From the NCBI RefSeq assembly GCF_000688295.1, contig NZ_JHZF01000013.1:1240001-1304000 (forward strand): DNA of 64,000 bases. Reading direction: 5' to 3'. Positions 33,056 through 40,860 of the stretch are shown here, piece by piece. Under the pieces are notes generated by a model. The model was not told where the DNA came from. It saw only the letters and a list, made by a program, of their open reading frames with translations, and ran no database searches. The DNA is from Pseudooceanicola nanhaiensis DSM 18065. Lineage in GTDB: Bacteria > Pseudomonadota > Alphaproteobacteria > Rhodobacterales > Rhodobacteraceae. Position 1 is the stretch's first letter; each line of letters opens with the position of its first letter. Both the position numbers and the translations under genes were made by a program.

Positions 33056-36000
33056 TCAGATCAGCGCCGCGATCCGCGCCCTCGCGGAATTCGATCGCGG
33101 GATCCAGAGGGAGCGGTCGATGGCCTCCTGCAGCCGCTCGGCGATCTCGCGGAGGGCGGCGGGGTTATGCTCCGCGATGAAGCTGCGCGTGTCGACGTCC
33201 TCCAGGAAGGCCGCCTCGACGAGGTCGAAATGGTGGGTCTGCACCGCGCCCGTGGTGGCGGCGAAGGCGAAGAGGTAGTCGACCGTGGCGGCGATCTCGA
33301 AGGCGCCCTTGTAGCCGTGGCGCTTCACCCCGGCGATCCATTTCGGGTTCACCACGCGGGAGCGGACGACGCGGGAGATCTCCTCGTCGAGCGTCCGGAT
33401 GACCGGGCGTTCGGGGCGGGAATGGTCGTTGTGGTAGATCGGCACGTCGCGGTCCTGGAGCGTGTGGATCGCCGCCGCGGCGCCGCCTTCGAACTGGTAG
33501 TAATCGTCGGAATCGAGCAGGTCGTTCTCCCGGTTGTCCTGGTTCTGGACGATGGCCTCGGCCTGTTTCAGCCGCGTCTCGAAACCCGCGCGGTCCGGGA
33601 TGCCCTCTTCCTCGGCGGCATAGGCGTAGGACCCCCAGGTCAGGTAGGCTTCGCCAAGATCGGCCTTCTCCGCCCAGAGCCGTTCGTCGATCAGCGCCTG
33701 CAGCCCCGCGCCGTAGGCGCCGGGCTTTGCGCCGTAGACGCGGGCCGCGGGTTCGCCCGCCCGGGCGCGGGCGGCGGCGGGGTTCATGTCCTGCGGTTCG
33801 TCGAGGGCCTGCACGGCGCGGGCCGCGCGGTCGACGAGGGCGATGAGCTGGGGGAAGGCGTCGCGGAAGAAGCCCGAGATGCGGAGCGTGACGTCGACGC
33901 GGGGCCGGTCGAGGACCCCGAGGGGCAGGATCTCGAAACCGGTGACGCGGCGGTTGGCGCTGTCCCATTGCGGCTTCACGCCCATGAGCGCGAGGGCCTG
34001 CGCGATGTCGTCGCCCCCGGTGCGCATGTTGGCGGTGCCCCATGCGGTCAGCAGGAGCGCGCGCGGCCAGTCGCCATGGGTCTGGAGGTGTTTCTCGATC
34101 AGCAGGTTCGCGGATTTCCAGCCCAGCGTCCAGGCGGTCGGCGTCGGCACCGCGCGGCTGTCGACCGAGTAGAAGTTGCGCCCCGTCGGGAGGGTGTCCA
34201 GACGTCCCCGCGTGGGCGCGCCGGAGGGCGCCGGGGCGACGAAGTGCCCTGCAAGGGCGGTGAGGAGGCCCGCCCCCTCCGAGGGGCCGCAGGCGGCGAG
34301 GGTGGGGCGGATCCGCGTCTCGATGGTCTCGAGCACGGCGGTGCTCGCCGGTCCTTGCGCAGGCATGTCGCCCGCGATCAGCGCGGAGGCCAGGAGCTCC
34401 AGGCGCTCGACCGTATCGCCGTGGCTGCGCCAGGGCGAGGGGTCGATCCCGGCGAGGACCTCCGGGCGCGGCCCGGTCCAGCGGGCGGCCATGTCGCAGT
34501 CGAGCGGGTCGAAGGCAAGCGAAAGGTCGGCGGCGAGCGCGCGCGGGAGCGAGGCATCGGGGCCGGAGCCGTCCGCGCGCGGGATGCGGGTCAGGGCCTG
34601 CAGGAGGTCGCGTTCGAGGCGCTCCGTGGGAGACCGTCCGAAGACATGCAGGCCGTCGCGGATCTGGGCCTCCTTCAGCTCGCAGAGGAAGGCGTCGAGC
34701 TTCGCGAGGTCGGTCTCGGTGTCCTCGCCCGTCAGGCCTGCGTCCCGGTCCAGGCCGGTGGCGGCGGTGAGGCTCAGGATCTCCTTCCGGAGGTGCGTGA
34801 TGCGGCGCGGATCGACGCCGGCGGCCTCGTAATATTCGTCGACGAGGGCTTCGAGGTCGCGCATCGGCCCGTAGCTTTCCGCGCGGGTGAGCGGCGGGGT
34901 GAGGTGGTCGACGATCACCGCCTGCGCCCGGCGCTTTGCCTGCGTGCCCTCGCCGGGGTCGTTGACGATGAACGGATAGACATGGGGCATCGGCCCGAGC
35001 ACGGCCTCGGGCAGGCAGGTCCCGGACAGCGCCAGCGCCTTGCCGGGGAGCCATTCGAGGTTGCCGTGCTTGCCCATGTGCACGATCGCCTGCGCGCCGA
35101 AGACCTCGCGCAGCCAGATGTAGAAGGCGAGGTAGTTGTGCGGCGGGACGAGGTCCGGGGAATGGTAGGTCTCGGTCGGGTCGATGTTGTAGCCGCGCGC
35201 GGGCTGGAGGCCGACGACGACGTTGCCGTGGGTCAGGACGGAGAGCTTGAAGGCCGCTTCGGGCGCGTCCGGAGAGCGGCCCTCCGGGGGGAGTATTTCG
35301 GGAAAGATGAAGGGGTCGGCTTCGGGCTGGCCCCAGCGGTCGGTGATGCGTTGCTTCACCTCCCAGGGCAGGGCGTTGAAATGTGCGAGATAGGTCGAGA
35401 GGGGAAGGGCGACGCCGCCCTGCCTTTCCGCGCGGTCGGTGAGCCAGTTGGTGGGGCCTGCAAGGATCGCCTGCATCAGGGCGTCGCTGGTCTCGGGGGG
35501 GTTCTCGACGCTGTAGCCCTCGGCGGCGAGGAGGCGGAGGGCCTCCACCGTCGAGGCGGGGGTGTCGAGCCCGACGCCGTTGGCAAGGCGTCCGTCCTTG
35601 TTCGGGTAATTGGCGAGGACGAGGGCGATCCTGCGCTCCGCTGCGGGGGTGTGGCGCAGGCTGCACCAGCGGCGGGTCAGTTCGGCCACGAAGGTGATCC
35701 GGTCGCCGCGTGCGCGGTAGGTCGCGATCGGGCACTGGGTGGCGTCGTCGAAATAGGCCTCGTCCTTGAAGCTGATCGCGCGGGTGAGGACGCGGCCATC
35801 GACCTCCGGCAGGGCCACGTTCATCGCGATGTCGCGGGCGGAGAGGCCGGTGAGGCCCTGCTCCCAAGCCTCTTCCGCGCCGCCGGAGAGGACGATCTGG
35901 AAGACCGGCGCCCCGTTGGCGAAGGGGGCGGCGAGCGGGTTCTCGGCGCCGTCGCCATGGGGGGAGCCGGTGGCGAAGGCGGTGGCGTTGAGGATCGCGG

Positions 36001-36775
36001 AGGGCGGAGCTTCGGTGAAGAGGTGCTCGAGCGTGGCGGTGGAGACCGGGTCCTTCAGGGAGGCGACGAAGACCGGCAGGGGCGCGAGGCCGGCGCGGAG
36101 GAGGGCCTTGGTGAGACGGTTGATCGGGTTGAGCCCGGCGCCCTGAACGAGGGCGCGGTAGAAGATCACCGGCACGACCGGCGCGCCTTCGGGCCATTGC
36201 GCGCGGAGGTCGGCGAGGCTCGGGGCGGCGGCGCCCGGCCAGTAGAGCCCCGCGCGGAGGAGCGGCCTGGGGGCGGCGGGGGCCTCGGTGCCCTCCAGCA
36301 TGTGCGCGGTGTGGCGCAGGAAGTTGGCGGCGTTCTCGGGCCCGCCCTCGACGAGATAGGACCACAGACGGTCGTAATCCGCATCGGTGACGGTCGAGAG
36401 CGCGCGCAGCTCGGCGTCGGGCTTGTCGTCGCCCGGCAGCAGCGCCAGCGGGATGCCCGCGGCGTGCAGGCGCGCGGCGTATTGCTCGACCCCGTAGCGC
36501 CAGTAGCCGGAGCCGCCGAGGATGCGGGCGACGACGAGGCGGGCACGCCCGGCGCATTGGTCGAGGTGCAGGTCGACCGACATCGGGTGCCGCAGATGCG
36601 CGAGGTTGGCCAGGCGCAGGGTCGGGGCGGTGTCCAGCGACGCGCGCGCCTCGGAGAGCGCGGCGAGCTCGGTGTCGGCGGCGGAGATCACCACCACGTC
36701 GGCCGGGGTCTGGTTCAGATCGACGGGTTCCTGTCCGTCGTCATGGGAACCGGGGGTGGCGGCGAGGAGGTGCAT
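33056..36775 (-). CDS. cobN: Cobaltochelatase subunit CobN
   Basis: A 1239-residue protein, the large subunit of the ATP-dependent cobaltochelatase that inserts Co(II) into hydrogenobyrinic acid a,c-diamide, working with CobS and CobT (not in this window). Typical parts: GGSGYWRYGVEQYAARLHAAGIPLALLPGDD, LVLANYPNKDGRLANGVGLDTPAS, GLQPARGYNIDPTETYHSPDLVPPHNYLAFYIWLR, IVHMGKHGNLEWLPGKALALS and, at the C-terminus, NPKWIAGVKRHGYKGAFEIAATVDYLFAFAATTGAV. Odd point: residues about 488-499 (FIFPEILPPEG) are encoded by a copy of a dispersed repeat found elsewhere as non-coding DNA. It lies in a cobW-GNAT-cobN operon; the GNAT-cobN gap also carries a repeat copy. Confidence 0.96.
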   Translation of the reverse strand: MHLLAATPGSHDDGQEPVDLNQTPADVVVISAADTELAALSEARASLDTAPTLRLANLAHLRHPMSVDLHLDQCAGRARLVVARILGGSGYWRYGVEQYAARLHAAGIPLALLPGDDKPDAELRALSTVTDADYDRLWSYLVEGGPENAANFLRHTAHMLEGTEAPAAPRPLLRAGLYWPGAAAPSLADLRAQWPEGAPVVPVIFYRALVQGAGLNPINRLTKALLRAGLAPLPVFVASLKDPVSTATLEHLFTEAPPSAILNATAFATGSPHGDGAENPLAAPFANGAPVFQIVLSGGAEEAWEQGLTGLSARDIAMNVALPEVDGRVLTRAISFKDEAYFDDATQCPIATYRARGDRITFVAELTRRWCSLRHTPAAERRIALVLANYPNKDGRLANGVGLDTPASTVEALRLLAAEGYSVENPPETSDALMQAILAGPTNWLTDRAERQGGVALPLSTYLAHFNALPWEVKQRITDRWGQPEADPFIFPEILPPEGRSPDAPEAAFKLSVLTHGNVVVGLQPARGYNIDPTETYHSPDLVPPHNYLAFYIWLREVFGAQAIVHMGKHGNLEWLPGKALALSGTCLPEAVLGPMPHVYPFIVNDPGEGTQAKRRAQAVIVDHLTPPLTRAESYGPMRDLEALVDEYYEAAGVDPRRITHLRKEILSLTAATGLDRDAGLTGEDTETDLAKLDAFLCELKEAQIRDGLHVFGRSPTERLERDLLQALTRIPRADGSGPDASLPRALAADLSLAFDPLDCDMAARWTGPRPEVLAGIDPSPWRSHGDTVERLELLASALIAGDMPAQGPASTAVLETIETRIRPTLAACGPSEGAGLLTALAGHFVAPAPSGAPTRGRLDTLPTGRNFYSVDSRAVPTPTAWTLGWKSANLLIEKHLQTHGDWPRALLLTAWGTANMRTGGDDIAQALALMGVKPQWDSANRRVTGFEILPLGVLDRPRVDVTLRISGFFRDAFPQLIALVDRAARAVQALDEPQDMNPAAARARAGEPAARVYGAKPGAYGAGLQALIDERLWAEKADLGEAYLTWGSYAYAAEEEGIPDRAGFETRLKQAEAIVQNQDNRENDLLDSDDYYQFEGGAAAAIHTLQDRDVPIYHNDHSRPERPVIRTLDEEISRVVRSRVVNPKWIAGVKRHGYKGAFEIAATVDYLFAFAATTGAVQTHHFDLVEAAFLEDVDTRSFIAEHNPAALREIAERLQEAIDRSLWIPRSNSARARIAALI
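35279..35313 (+). repeat. Dispersed repeat tail, copy C, inside cobN
   Basis: GCCCTCCGGGGGGAGTATTT then CGGGAAAGATGAAG, the same 33-35-base tail as in four intergenic copies, lies antisense in cobN. In the cobN frame it reads FIFPEILPPEG, between DRWGQPEADP and the LSVLTHGNVVVGLQPARGYN core, where CobN proteins are variable in length. Confidence 0.85.
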
Positions 36776-36810
36776 CGGGTCGGGCCTTGGCGCTTGCGGA
36801 GGGTTCGGGA

Positions 36811-36843
36811 GCCTCCGGCGGGAGTATTTCGGGAAAGATGAAG
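36811..36843 (+). repeat. Dispersed repeat tail, copy D, upstream of cobN
   Basis: TTCGGGA followed by GCCTCCGGCGGGAGTATTT and CGGGAAAGATGAAG. It lies 36 bases upstream of the cobN start, in the GNAT-cobN spacer, in the opposite orientation to cobN. Copy E (55081-55113) shares the same upstream TTCGGGA. The rest of the spacer to 36990 shows nothing else I can name. Confidence 0.88.
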
Positions 36844-36990
36844 ACGGGCCGGGAGGAGCCGGAGAGCCTTGCGCCGGCCTGGAGGGCGGGCGCCACCGGC
36901 GGGGCCTTGTCTGGCCAGGTGCGGGGGCGCGCGGGCGGCGGGGCGGGGCGGAAAGAGGGCGGGGCGGGTTGGACCTGGAACGGGCCGGGG

Positions 36991-37476
36991 TCAGGCTTCG
37001 GTGGCGGGGTCGCGGGTCTCGGCCGGGGCGAGGCGTTTCTCCATGTAGACGCTGAGCGGGTCGAGGACGTATTCGCCGTAGGGGCCGCGCTCCTCAAAGC
37101 CCATGTTGGCGTAGAGCTTGCGGGCGGCGTGCAGGCGATCCCCGGTCTCGAGGCGGAGGAGGGGGAGCTTGAGCTTCCGCGCGTGGTCCTCGAGCATCCG
37201 CATGATCGCCTGCGCGGCGCCGGAGCCGCGGGCCTCGGGGTCGACGAAGACCGACTTGATCTCGCCGTAGCCGTCCTTCTCCGCCACCGCGCCGCAGCCG
37301 ATGGTCCGGCCGTCCCGCCGGGCGGCGAAGAAGTGAACATTGGGCGCGGCGAGTTCCTCGGGCATCATGTGATGGTTGCTTTCGGCCGGAAAGAGCTCGT
37401 CCATCAGCGCATGGCTGGCGAAGATCAGGCGGGTGACATCCGGGTCGAGCGGGGAGGCGGGGTCGATGCGGATCAT
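36991..37476 (-). CDS. GNAT family N-acetyltransferase in the cobW-cobN operon
   Basis: A 161-residue acetyltransferase. GCGAVAEKDGYGEIKSVFVDPEARGSGAAQAIMRMLEDHARKLKLP holds the beta4 strand and acetyl-CoA loop (A-R-G-S-G-A-A), then LLRLETGDRLHAARKLYANMGFEERGPYGEY, a form common in small-molecule N-acetyltransferases. Its start overlaps the cobW stop (ATGA at 37473-37476), so it is coupled to cobW and lies upstream of cobN. No known step of cobalamin synthesis needs such an enzyme; it may be a passenger. Confidence 0.85.
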   Translation of the reverse strand: MIRIDPASPLDPDVTRLIFASHALMDELFPAESNHHMMPEELAAPNVHFFAARRDGRTIGCGAVAEKDGYGEIKSVFVDPEARGSGAAQAIMRMLEDHARKLKLPLLRLETGDRLHAARKLYANMGFEERGPYGEYVLDPLSVYMEKRLAPAETRDPATEA

Positions 37477-38531
37477 GCGGTGAGCGCCTTTTCGATGGCG
37501 GCGCGGTCGAGGCCGGCCTGGCCGATGACCACCAGCCGCGTCTCGCGCGGGGCGGCGCCGAAGGGGCGGTCGAAATAGGTGTCCACGCGGGGGCCGACGG
37601 CCTGCAGCGTCAGGCGCATGGGCTTGCCCGCGATCGCCGCGAAGCCCTTGAGGCGGAGGATGTCATGGGCGCGGATCACCTCCGCCACCTGCTCGGCGAA
37701 GGCCGATGCATCTGCCACCTCCCCGCGCGATACCACGAAGGTCTCGAACTCGTCGTGCCCATGGTCGTGGTCGTGGTCGTGATCCTCCTCGTCGTCCTCG
37801 TGGTGGTGATGGTGGATCTCGTGCCGCGCCTCCGTGTCGGCCTCGGCCGCCGATTGCATCCCCAGCAGGACCTCGACCGGCAGCGCCCCCATGGAGGAGG
37901 GCACGATCCGGACGCCGTCGCGGATGCCGGCCTTGAGGTCTCCGAGGATCGCCTCGGCCTCGGCGGGTGACAGGAGGTCGGACTTGTTCATCACCACCAT
38001 GTCGGCGCAGGTGAGCTGGTCCTCGAAGAGCTCCGAGAGCGGCGTTTCGTGGTCGATCGATTCGTCGGCGGCCCGGATCCTGTCCACCGCCGCCTCGTCA
38101 TGCGCGAAGCGGCCGTCGCGCAGCGCCGGGCCGTCGACGACCGTCACCACCCCGTCCACGGTGACGCGGGTCGAGATTCCGGGCCAGTTGAAGGCGCGGA
38201 TCAGAGGCTGGGGCAGGGCGAGGCCCGAGGTCTCGATCACGATGTGGTCCGGGCGGTCGGGTCGGTCGAGGAGCTTCTCCATCGTGGGGACGAAATCCTC
38301 GGCCACGGTGCAGCAGATGCAGCCGTTCGAGAGCTCCATGATGTCGTCCTCGCCGCAGGCCTCGTCGTTGCAGCCCTTCAGGAGGTCTCCGTCCACGCCG
38401 AGATCGCCGAACTCGTTGATGATCAGCGCGATGCGCTTGCCCCTGGCATTGCTCAGCATGTGGCGGATCAGGGTCGTCTTCCCGGCACCGAGGAAGCCGG
38501 TGATGATCGTGGCGGGGGTCTTGGTCTGCAT
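37473..38531 (-). CDS. cobW: Cobalamin biosynthesis GTPase CobW
   Basis: A 352-residue COG0523 G3E GTPase, a metal-chaperone type protein. Walker A is ITGFLGAGKTTLIRHML, the conserved metal motif is NGCICCTVAEDF (C-x-C-C), switch and base motifs are VIETSGLALPQPLI and VVMNKSDLL (NKxD). A long His/Asp run around residue 245-270 (HEIHHHHH then EDHDHDHDHGHDE) can bind metal, presumably Co(II) for CobN. The C-terminal CobW_C domain (DILRLKGFAAIAGKPMRLTLQAVG) is complete. It heads the cobW-GNAT-cobN operon and is divergent from a DUF1636 gene, with 66 bases between. Confidence 0.96.
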   Translation of the reverse strand: MQTKTPATIITGFLGAGKTTLIRHMLSNARGKRIALIINEFGDLGVDGDLLKGCNDEACGEDDIMELSNGCICCTVAEDFVPTMEKLLDRPDRPDHIVIETSGLALPQPLIRAFNWPGISTRVTVDGVVTVVDGPALRDGRFAHDEAAVDRIRAADESIDHETPLSELFEDQLTCADMVVMNKSDLLSPAEAEAILGDLKAGIRDGVRIVPSSMGALPVEVLLGMQSAAEADTEARHEIHHHHHEDDEEDHDHDHDHGHDEFETFVVSRGEVADASAFAEQVAEVIRAHDILRLKGFAAIAGKPMRLTLQAVGPRVDTYFDRPFGAAPRETRLVVIGQAGLDRAAIEKALTA

Positions 38532-38597
38532 CTGGGTCAGGCTCCGGTGTTGTGCGGAAGGGGCGCGCGGCCTATGGCTCCGGGGAGGGAGTGCGGC

Positions 38598-38912
38598 ATG
38601 ACACGGCACGTGATTTCGATCTGCGGGGAGTGCGAGGGGGCGGGGGCGGCCCTGGCCGGGGCCGTCGGCGCGCTGCCCGAGGGGGTCGCGCTCCGGCTGG
38701 CCCCCTGCATGAACGTCTGTTCCCGTCCCGTCACCGTGGCGGCGCGGGCCGAGGGGAAGGCCGCGTATCTCTTCGGCGGCGTCGGGCCGGCGGATGCGGC
38801 GGCGCTCGCCACCTTCGCGCGCCTGTATGCCGGGGCGCCCGACGGCATGATCGCGGACGCGCGCCCGCTGGGGCGGCTGCGGTTCTGCCTGATCGGTCGG
38901 ATCCCGGCGTAG
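38598..38912 (+). CDS. DUF1636 family protein (first copy)
   Basis: A 104-residue protein with thioredoxin-like ferredoxin layout: HVISICGECEGAG at the N-terminus and LAPCMNVCSRPVTVAARAEGKAAYLFGGVGPADAAALATFARLYA, giving C-x-x-C and C-x3-C pairs suited to metal or a [2Fe-2S] cluster. DUF1636 genes accompany cobalamin genes in many Rhodobacterales; function is unproven. Divergent from cobW, convergent with the His-rich exported protein gene (one base between the ends). A paralogue is encoded at 47660-48028. Confidence 0.85.
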   Translation: MTRHVISICGECEGAGAALAGAVGALPEGVALRLAPCMNVCSRPVTVAARAEGKAAYLFGGVGPADAAALATFARLYAGAPDGMIADARPLGRLRFCLIGRIPA

Positions 38913-38913
38913 C

Positions 38914-39399
38914 TCATTCCACGGTCACCCTCTGCACCGCCTCGACCGGCGTGCCGTCGATCGCCAGCTGTTCGTGGCTGTTGGCGTTCAGGGTCACGCG
39001 GATCTCGGTCTCGCCGGGGGTGATGCCCGAGACATGGGCATAGGGGCCGTAGCTCCGCAGCACCTTCACCCCGTCGACATAGACATGGGCGTGGCCCTCG
39101 CCCGGGACGGGGGCGCCGTTGACGTGCTCCGGGGCGAAGCGGAAGTTCTCGGTGACGATATGAAGGTTCACGCCGCCGTTCCCCTCGGGCGTGGCCTGCA
39201 GCATCACCCGGAGGCCGGCCCCCGCCTCGAGCAGCGCGGAATGGTCGTGCCCCGCCATGTCGGCGTCGCCATGGGGCACGCCATGGGCGGCATGATCGTG
39301 CCCCTCGGACATCGTGGCGCCGGGCGCCTGCGCCAGCAGGAAGCCCAGCCCGGTGCCGAAGAACAGGCCGATGAGCAGCATGAAAAGGGTGTTCTTCAT
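38914..39399 (-). CDS. His-rich exported protein downstream of cbtBA, candidate metal-binding
   Basis: A 161-residue protein with an N-terminal signal or anchor (MKNTLFMLLIGLFFGTGLGFLLAQA). Next come a His/Asp-rich segment (EGHDHAAHGVPHGDADMAGHDHS, residues about 32-54) and a beta-rich domain (VNLHIVTENFRFAPEHVNGAPVPGEGHAHVYVDGVKVLRSYGPYAHV) with further His. I do not know a named family. It follows cbtA on the same strand after 52 bases, inside the unit preceded by the B12 riboswitch. The sensible inference is a periplasmic cobalt-binding partner of CbtAB. Start at 39399 after GGAAAG. Confidence 0.7.
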   Translation of the reverse strand: MKNTLFMLLIGLFFGTGLGFLLAQAPGATMSEGHDHAAHGVPHGDADMAGHDHSALLEAGAGLRVMLQATPEGNGGVNLHIVTENFRFAPEHVNGAPVPGEGHAHVYVDGVKVLRSYGPYAHVSGITPGETEIRVTLNANSHEQLAIDGTPVEAVQRVTVE

Positions 39400-39451
39400 C
39401 CCGTCGCTTTCCTTGCCCGAGGGGCGCCGCCGCGCGGGCGGCGCCGGTCTC

Positions 39452-40150
39452 TCAGGCGGTCCGGGGCAGGGCGGCGCCGGCCGCCTCGCGCTGCCAGAAA
39501 TACCCGGCGAAGGCCCCGAGCGCCACCCAGGCCGCCAGCCCGACGCCAAGCGCGCGGGCGGCGAAGAGGGCGCCGATCTCGGGCGGCACTGGGCCGGTGA
39601 AGCTGTCCGGATGCGGCGCGCCGACGAGCTGCGGTGCCAGCAGCAGCCCGATGGCCGCGCCCCACGCCATCCAGCCCGAGCCGAAGGCGATCAGCCAGAG
39701 CGCGGCGGCGGTCGCGACGACCGTGGCGCCCCACCACAGCTGGCGGGCGACGAGGTCCGCCGCGGCGACGCCGGGCACCTCGGGCGGCAGGCCGAAGGCC
39801 GGGGCGAAATGCACCGAGGCAAAGCCCGCGAGGCCCCAGAGGATGCCGTGCCGCGCGTCGATCACCGCGCCACGCTGCGTGGCCAGCGCCATCAGCGCGA
39901 CGAGGATCAGCGCGTAGCCGGTATAGACCAGCGCGGTGAAAAGCACCGAGAGCCCGTCGCGTACCGGATCGAAGCCGGGCAGGTCGGGATGGGCGCTGAC
40001 CGCCTCGGCCCCGAAATGGACAATGTCCCCGCCCTCGTAAAGCTCGGCATGCAGAAGCACGGGCTGGACGAAGACGAGCTGCAGCGCGGCGGCGATCAGC
40101 CCCGCGCAGAAACCAGCGAACAGCGCGCTGGTCGCGATCTGTCTGAACAT
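39452..40150 (-). CDS. cbtA: Cobalt transporter subunit CbtA
   Basis: A 232-residue membrane protein with five to six predicted helices, beginning MFRQIATSALFAGFCAGLIAAALQLVFVQPVLLHAELYE, the usual CbtA start. HGILWGLAGFASVHFAPAFGLPPEVPG and ARQLWWGATVVATAAALWLIAFG carry conserved His, Pro and Trp positions. CbtA is predicted to be the main membrane part of a cobalt importer regulated by B12 riboswitches. The gene lies 16 bases after cbtB on the same strand. Confidence 0.95.
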   Translation of the reverse strand: MFRQIATSALFAGFCAGLIAAALQLVFVQPVLLHAELYEGGDIVHFGAEAVSAHPDLPGFDPVRDGLSVLFTALVYTGYALILVALMALATQRGAVIDARHGILWGLAGFASVHFAPAFGLPPEVPGVAAADLVARQLWWGATVVATAAALWLIAFGSGWMAWGAAIGLLLAPQLVGAPHPDSFTGPVPPEIGALFAARALGVGLAAWVALGAFAGYFWQREAAGAALPRTA

Positions 40151-40166
40151 CCGACTGTCCCGGGGC

Positions 40167-40337
40167 TCAGTGGCAGGGGAAGCCGGTCGCGTGGCGCACG
40201 TCATGCGCGGCATCGTGCAGGGTCTGCGCCTGCAGGTGGCCCGCGAAGACGATGATGCCCAGGCCGATCAGGGCGGCGGCGACGATCGAGAGGGCGCCGG
40301 AGGTCGTGCCGGCGGCTGCGGGGGCGTGTGCGGTCAT
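40167..40337 (-). CDS. cbtB: Cobalt transporter subunit CbtB
   Basis: A 56-residue protein with one membrane helix (ALSIVAAALIGLGIIVFAGHLQAQ) and the family's C-terminal mark HDVRHATGFPCH, whose His and Cys probably bind Co(II). The start at 40337 is set by AAGGAG nine bases upstream; an in-frame extension reaching back to the riboswitch is possible but would be unusually long for CbtB. It is the first gene after the cobalamin riboswitch. Confidence 0.93.
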   Translation of the reverse strand: MTAHAPAAAGTTSGALSIVAAALIGLGIIVFAGHLQAQTLHDAAHDVRHATGFPCH

Positions 40338-40382
40338 GTTCTCACTCCTTGCCGTCATCCCCGACGGCGTTTGGGTTTCCAT

Positions 40383-40574
40383 CATACGGCCGGTCTCCTG
40401 GCTTGTGGGTCCCTGCGTGCCTTCGCCTTCCCGGTTTCCCAGTGGCCATCGAAGGCCCGCTCGCCACGTCACAGTCGCGGGGGCGGCTGCGGCTGCGGGC
40501 CCCTGGATGGGTCACCCGTTCCGCATTCCCGATTATCCCCGGGCGCTCCTGCGCCCTTCACGGGGAACCGTATG
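40383..40574 (-). ncRNA. Cobalamin (B12) riboswitch controlling cbtBA
   Basis: Reading the minus strand from 40574: closing arm CATACGG, then ATCGGGAATGCGG and GGGTGACCC, the B12 box GCCGCCCCCGCGACTGTGAC, then CCACTGGGAAACCGGGAAGGC, AGCCAGGAGACCGG and the pairing arm CCGTATG (40389-40383). All the conserved blocks of the class are present in order, 46 bases upstream of cbtB. It should shut down cobalt import when adenosylcobalamin is plentiful. Confidence 0.96.
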
Positions 40575-40645
40575 TACCGTTCATGCGAAATTCCCCGGGG
40601 TCACGTCAAGGTGAAACGGCGGGCGCGCGTCCGCCCTGCGCCCTG

Positions 40646-40716
40646 TCTTCCTCTGGTCCATGTATCCCGGGGGGTGAATTGCCCGCCTGCGGGCAAGAGG
40701 GGGGCAGCGCCCCCCC
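40646..40716 (-). repeat. Second repeat family, copy G
   Basis: On the minus strand GGGGGGCGCTGCCCCCC, TC, TTGCCCGC-AG-GCGGGCAA, TTCACCCCCCGGGATACAT and CCAGAGGAAG: the same modules as copy F (30581-30656), with a different but fully paired second stem. It lies between the riboswitch promoter side and smc. Confidence 0.85.
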
Positions 40717-40751
40717 TTTCGGGGCGACGGGCCGCGCCCGGCGCCATATCT

Positions 40752-40760
40752 TGTGGATAA
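40752..40760 (-). promoter_or_regulatory. Perfect DnaA box in the smc upstream region
   Basis: TTATCCACA on the minus strand matches the strong DnaA-binding consensus exactly. It is single and lies 100 bases before smc. It could tie smc expression to replication, or be chance. Confidence 0.4.
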
Positions 40761-40860
40761 CCGCCGATCGCCCGCCACATGCAGTCAGGCTTCGATTGAC
40801 TCGGCCCCGCCCCAGCCTCCACCCTGAGGCGATAACGGGAATCACCCCGAGGCAGAGCAT

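Noticed and set aside
32417-36841. Open frame of 1474 codons on the plus strand opposite cobN
   Set aside because: It mirrors cobN in the GC-rich third-position frame, has no domain I recognise, and its composition is Arg/Gly/Val shadow-like. cobN on the other strand is unmistakable.
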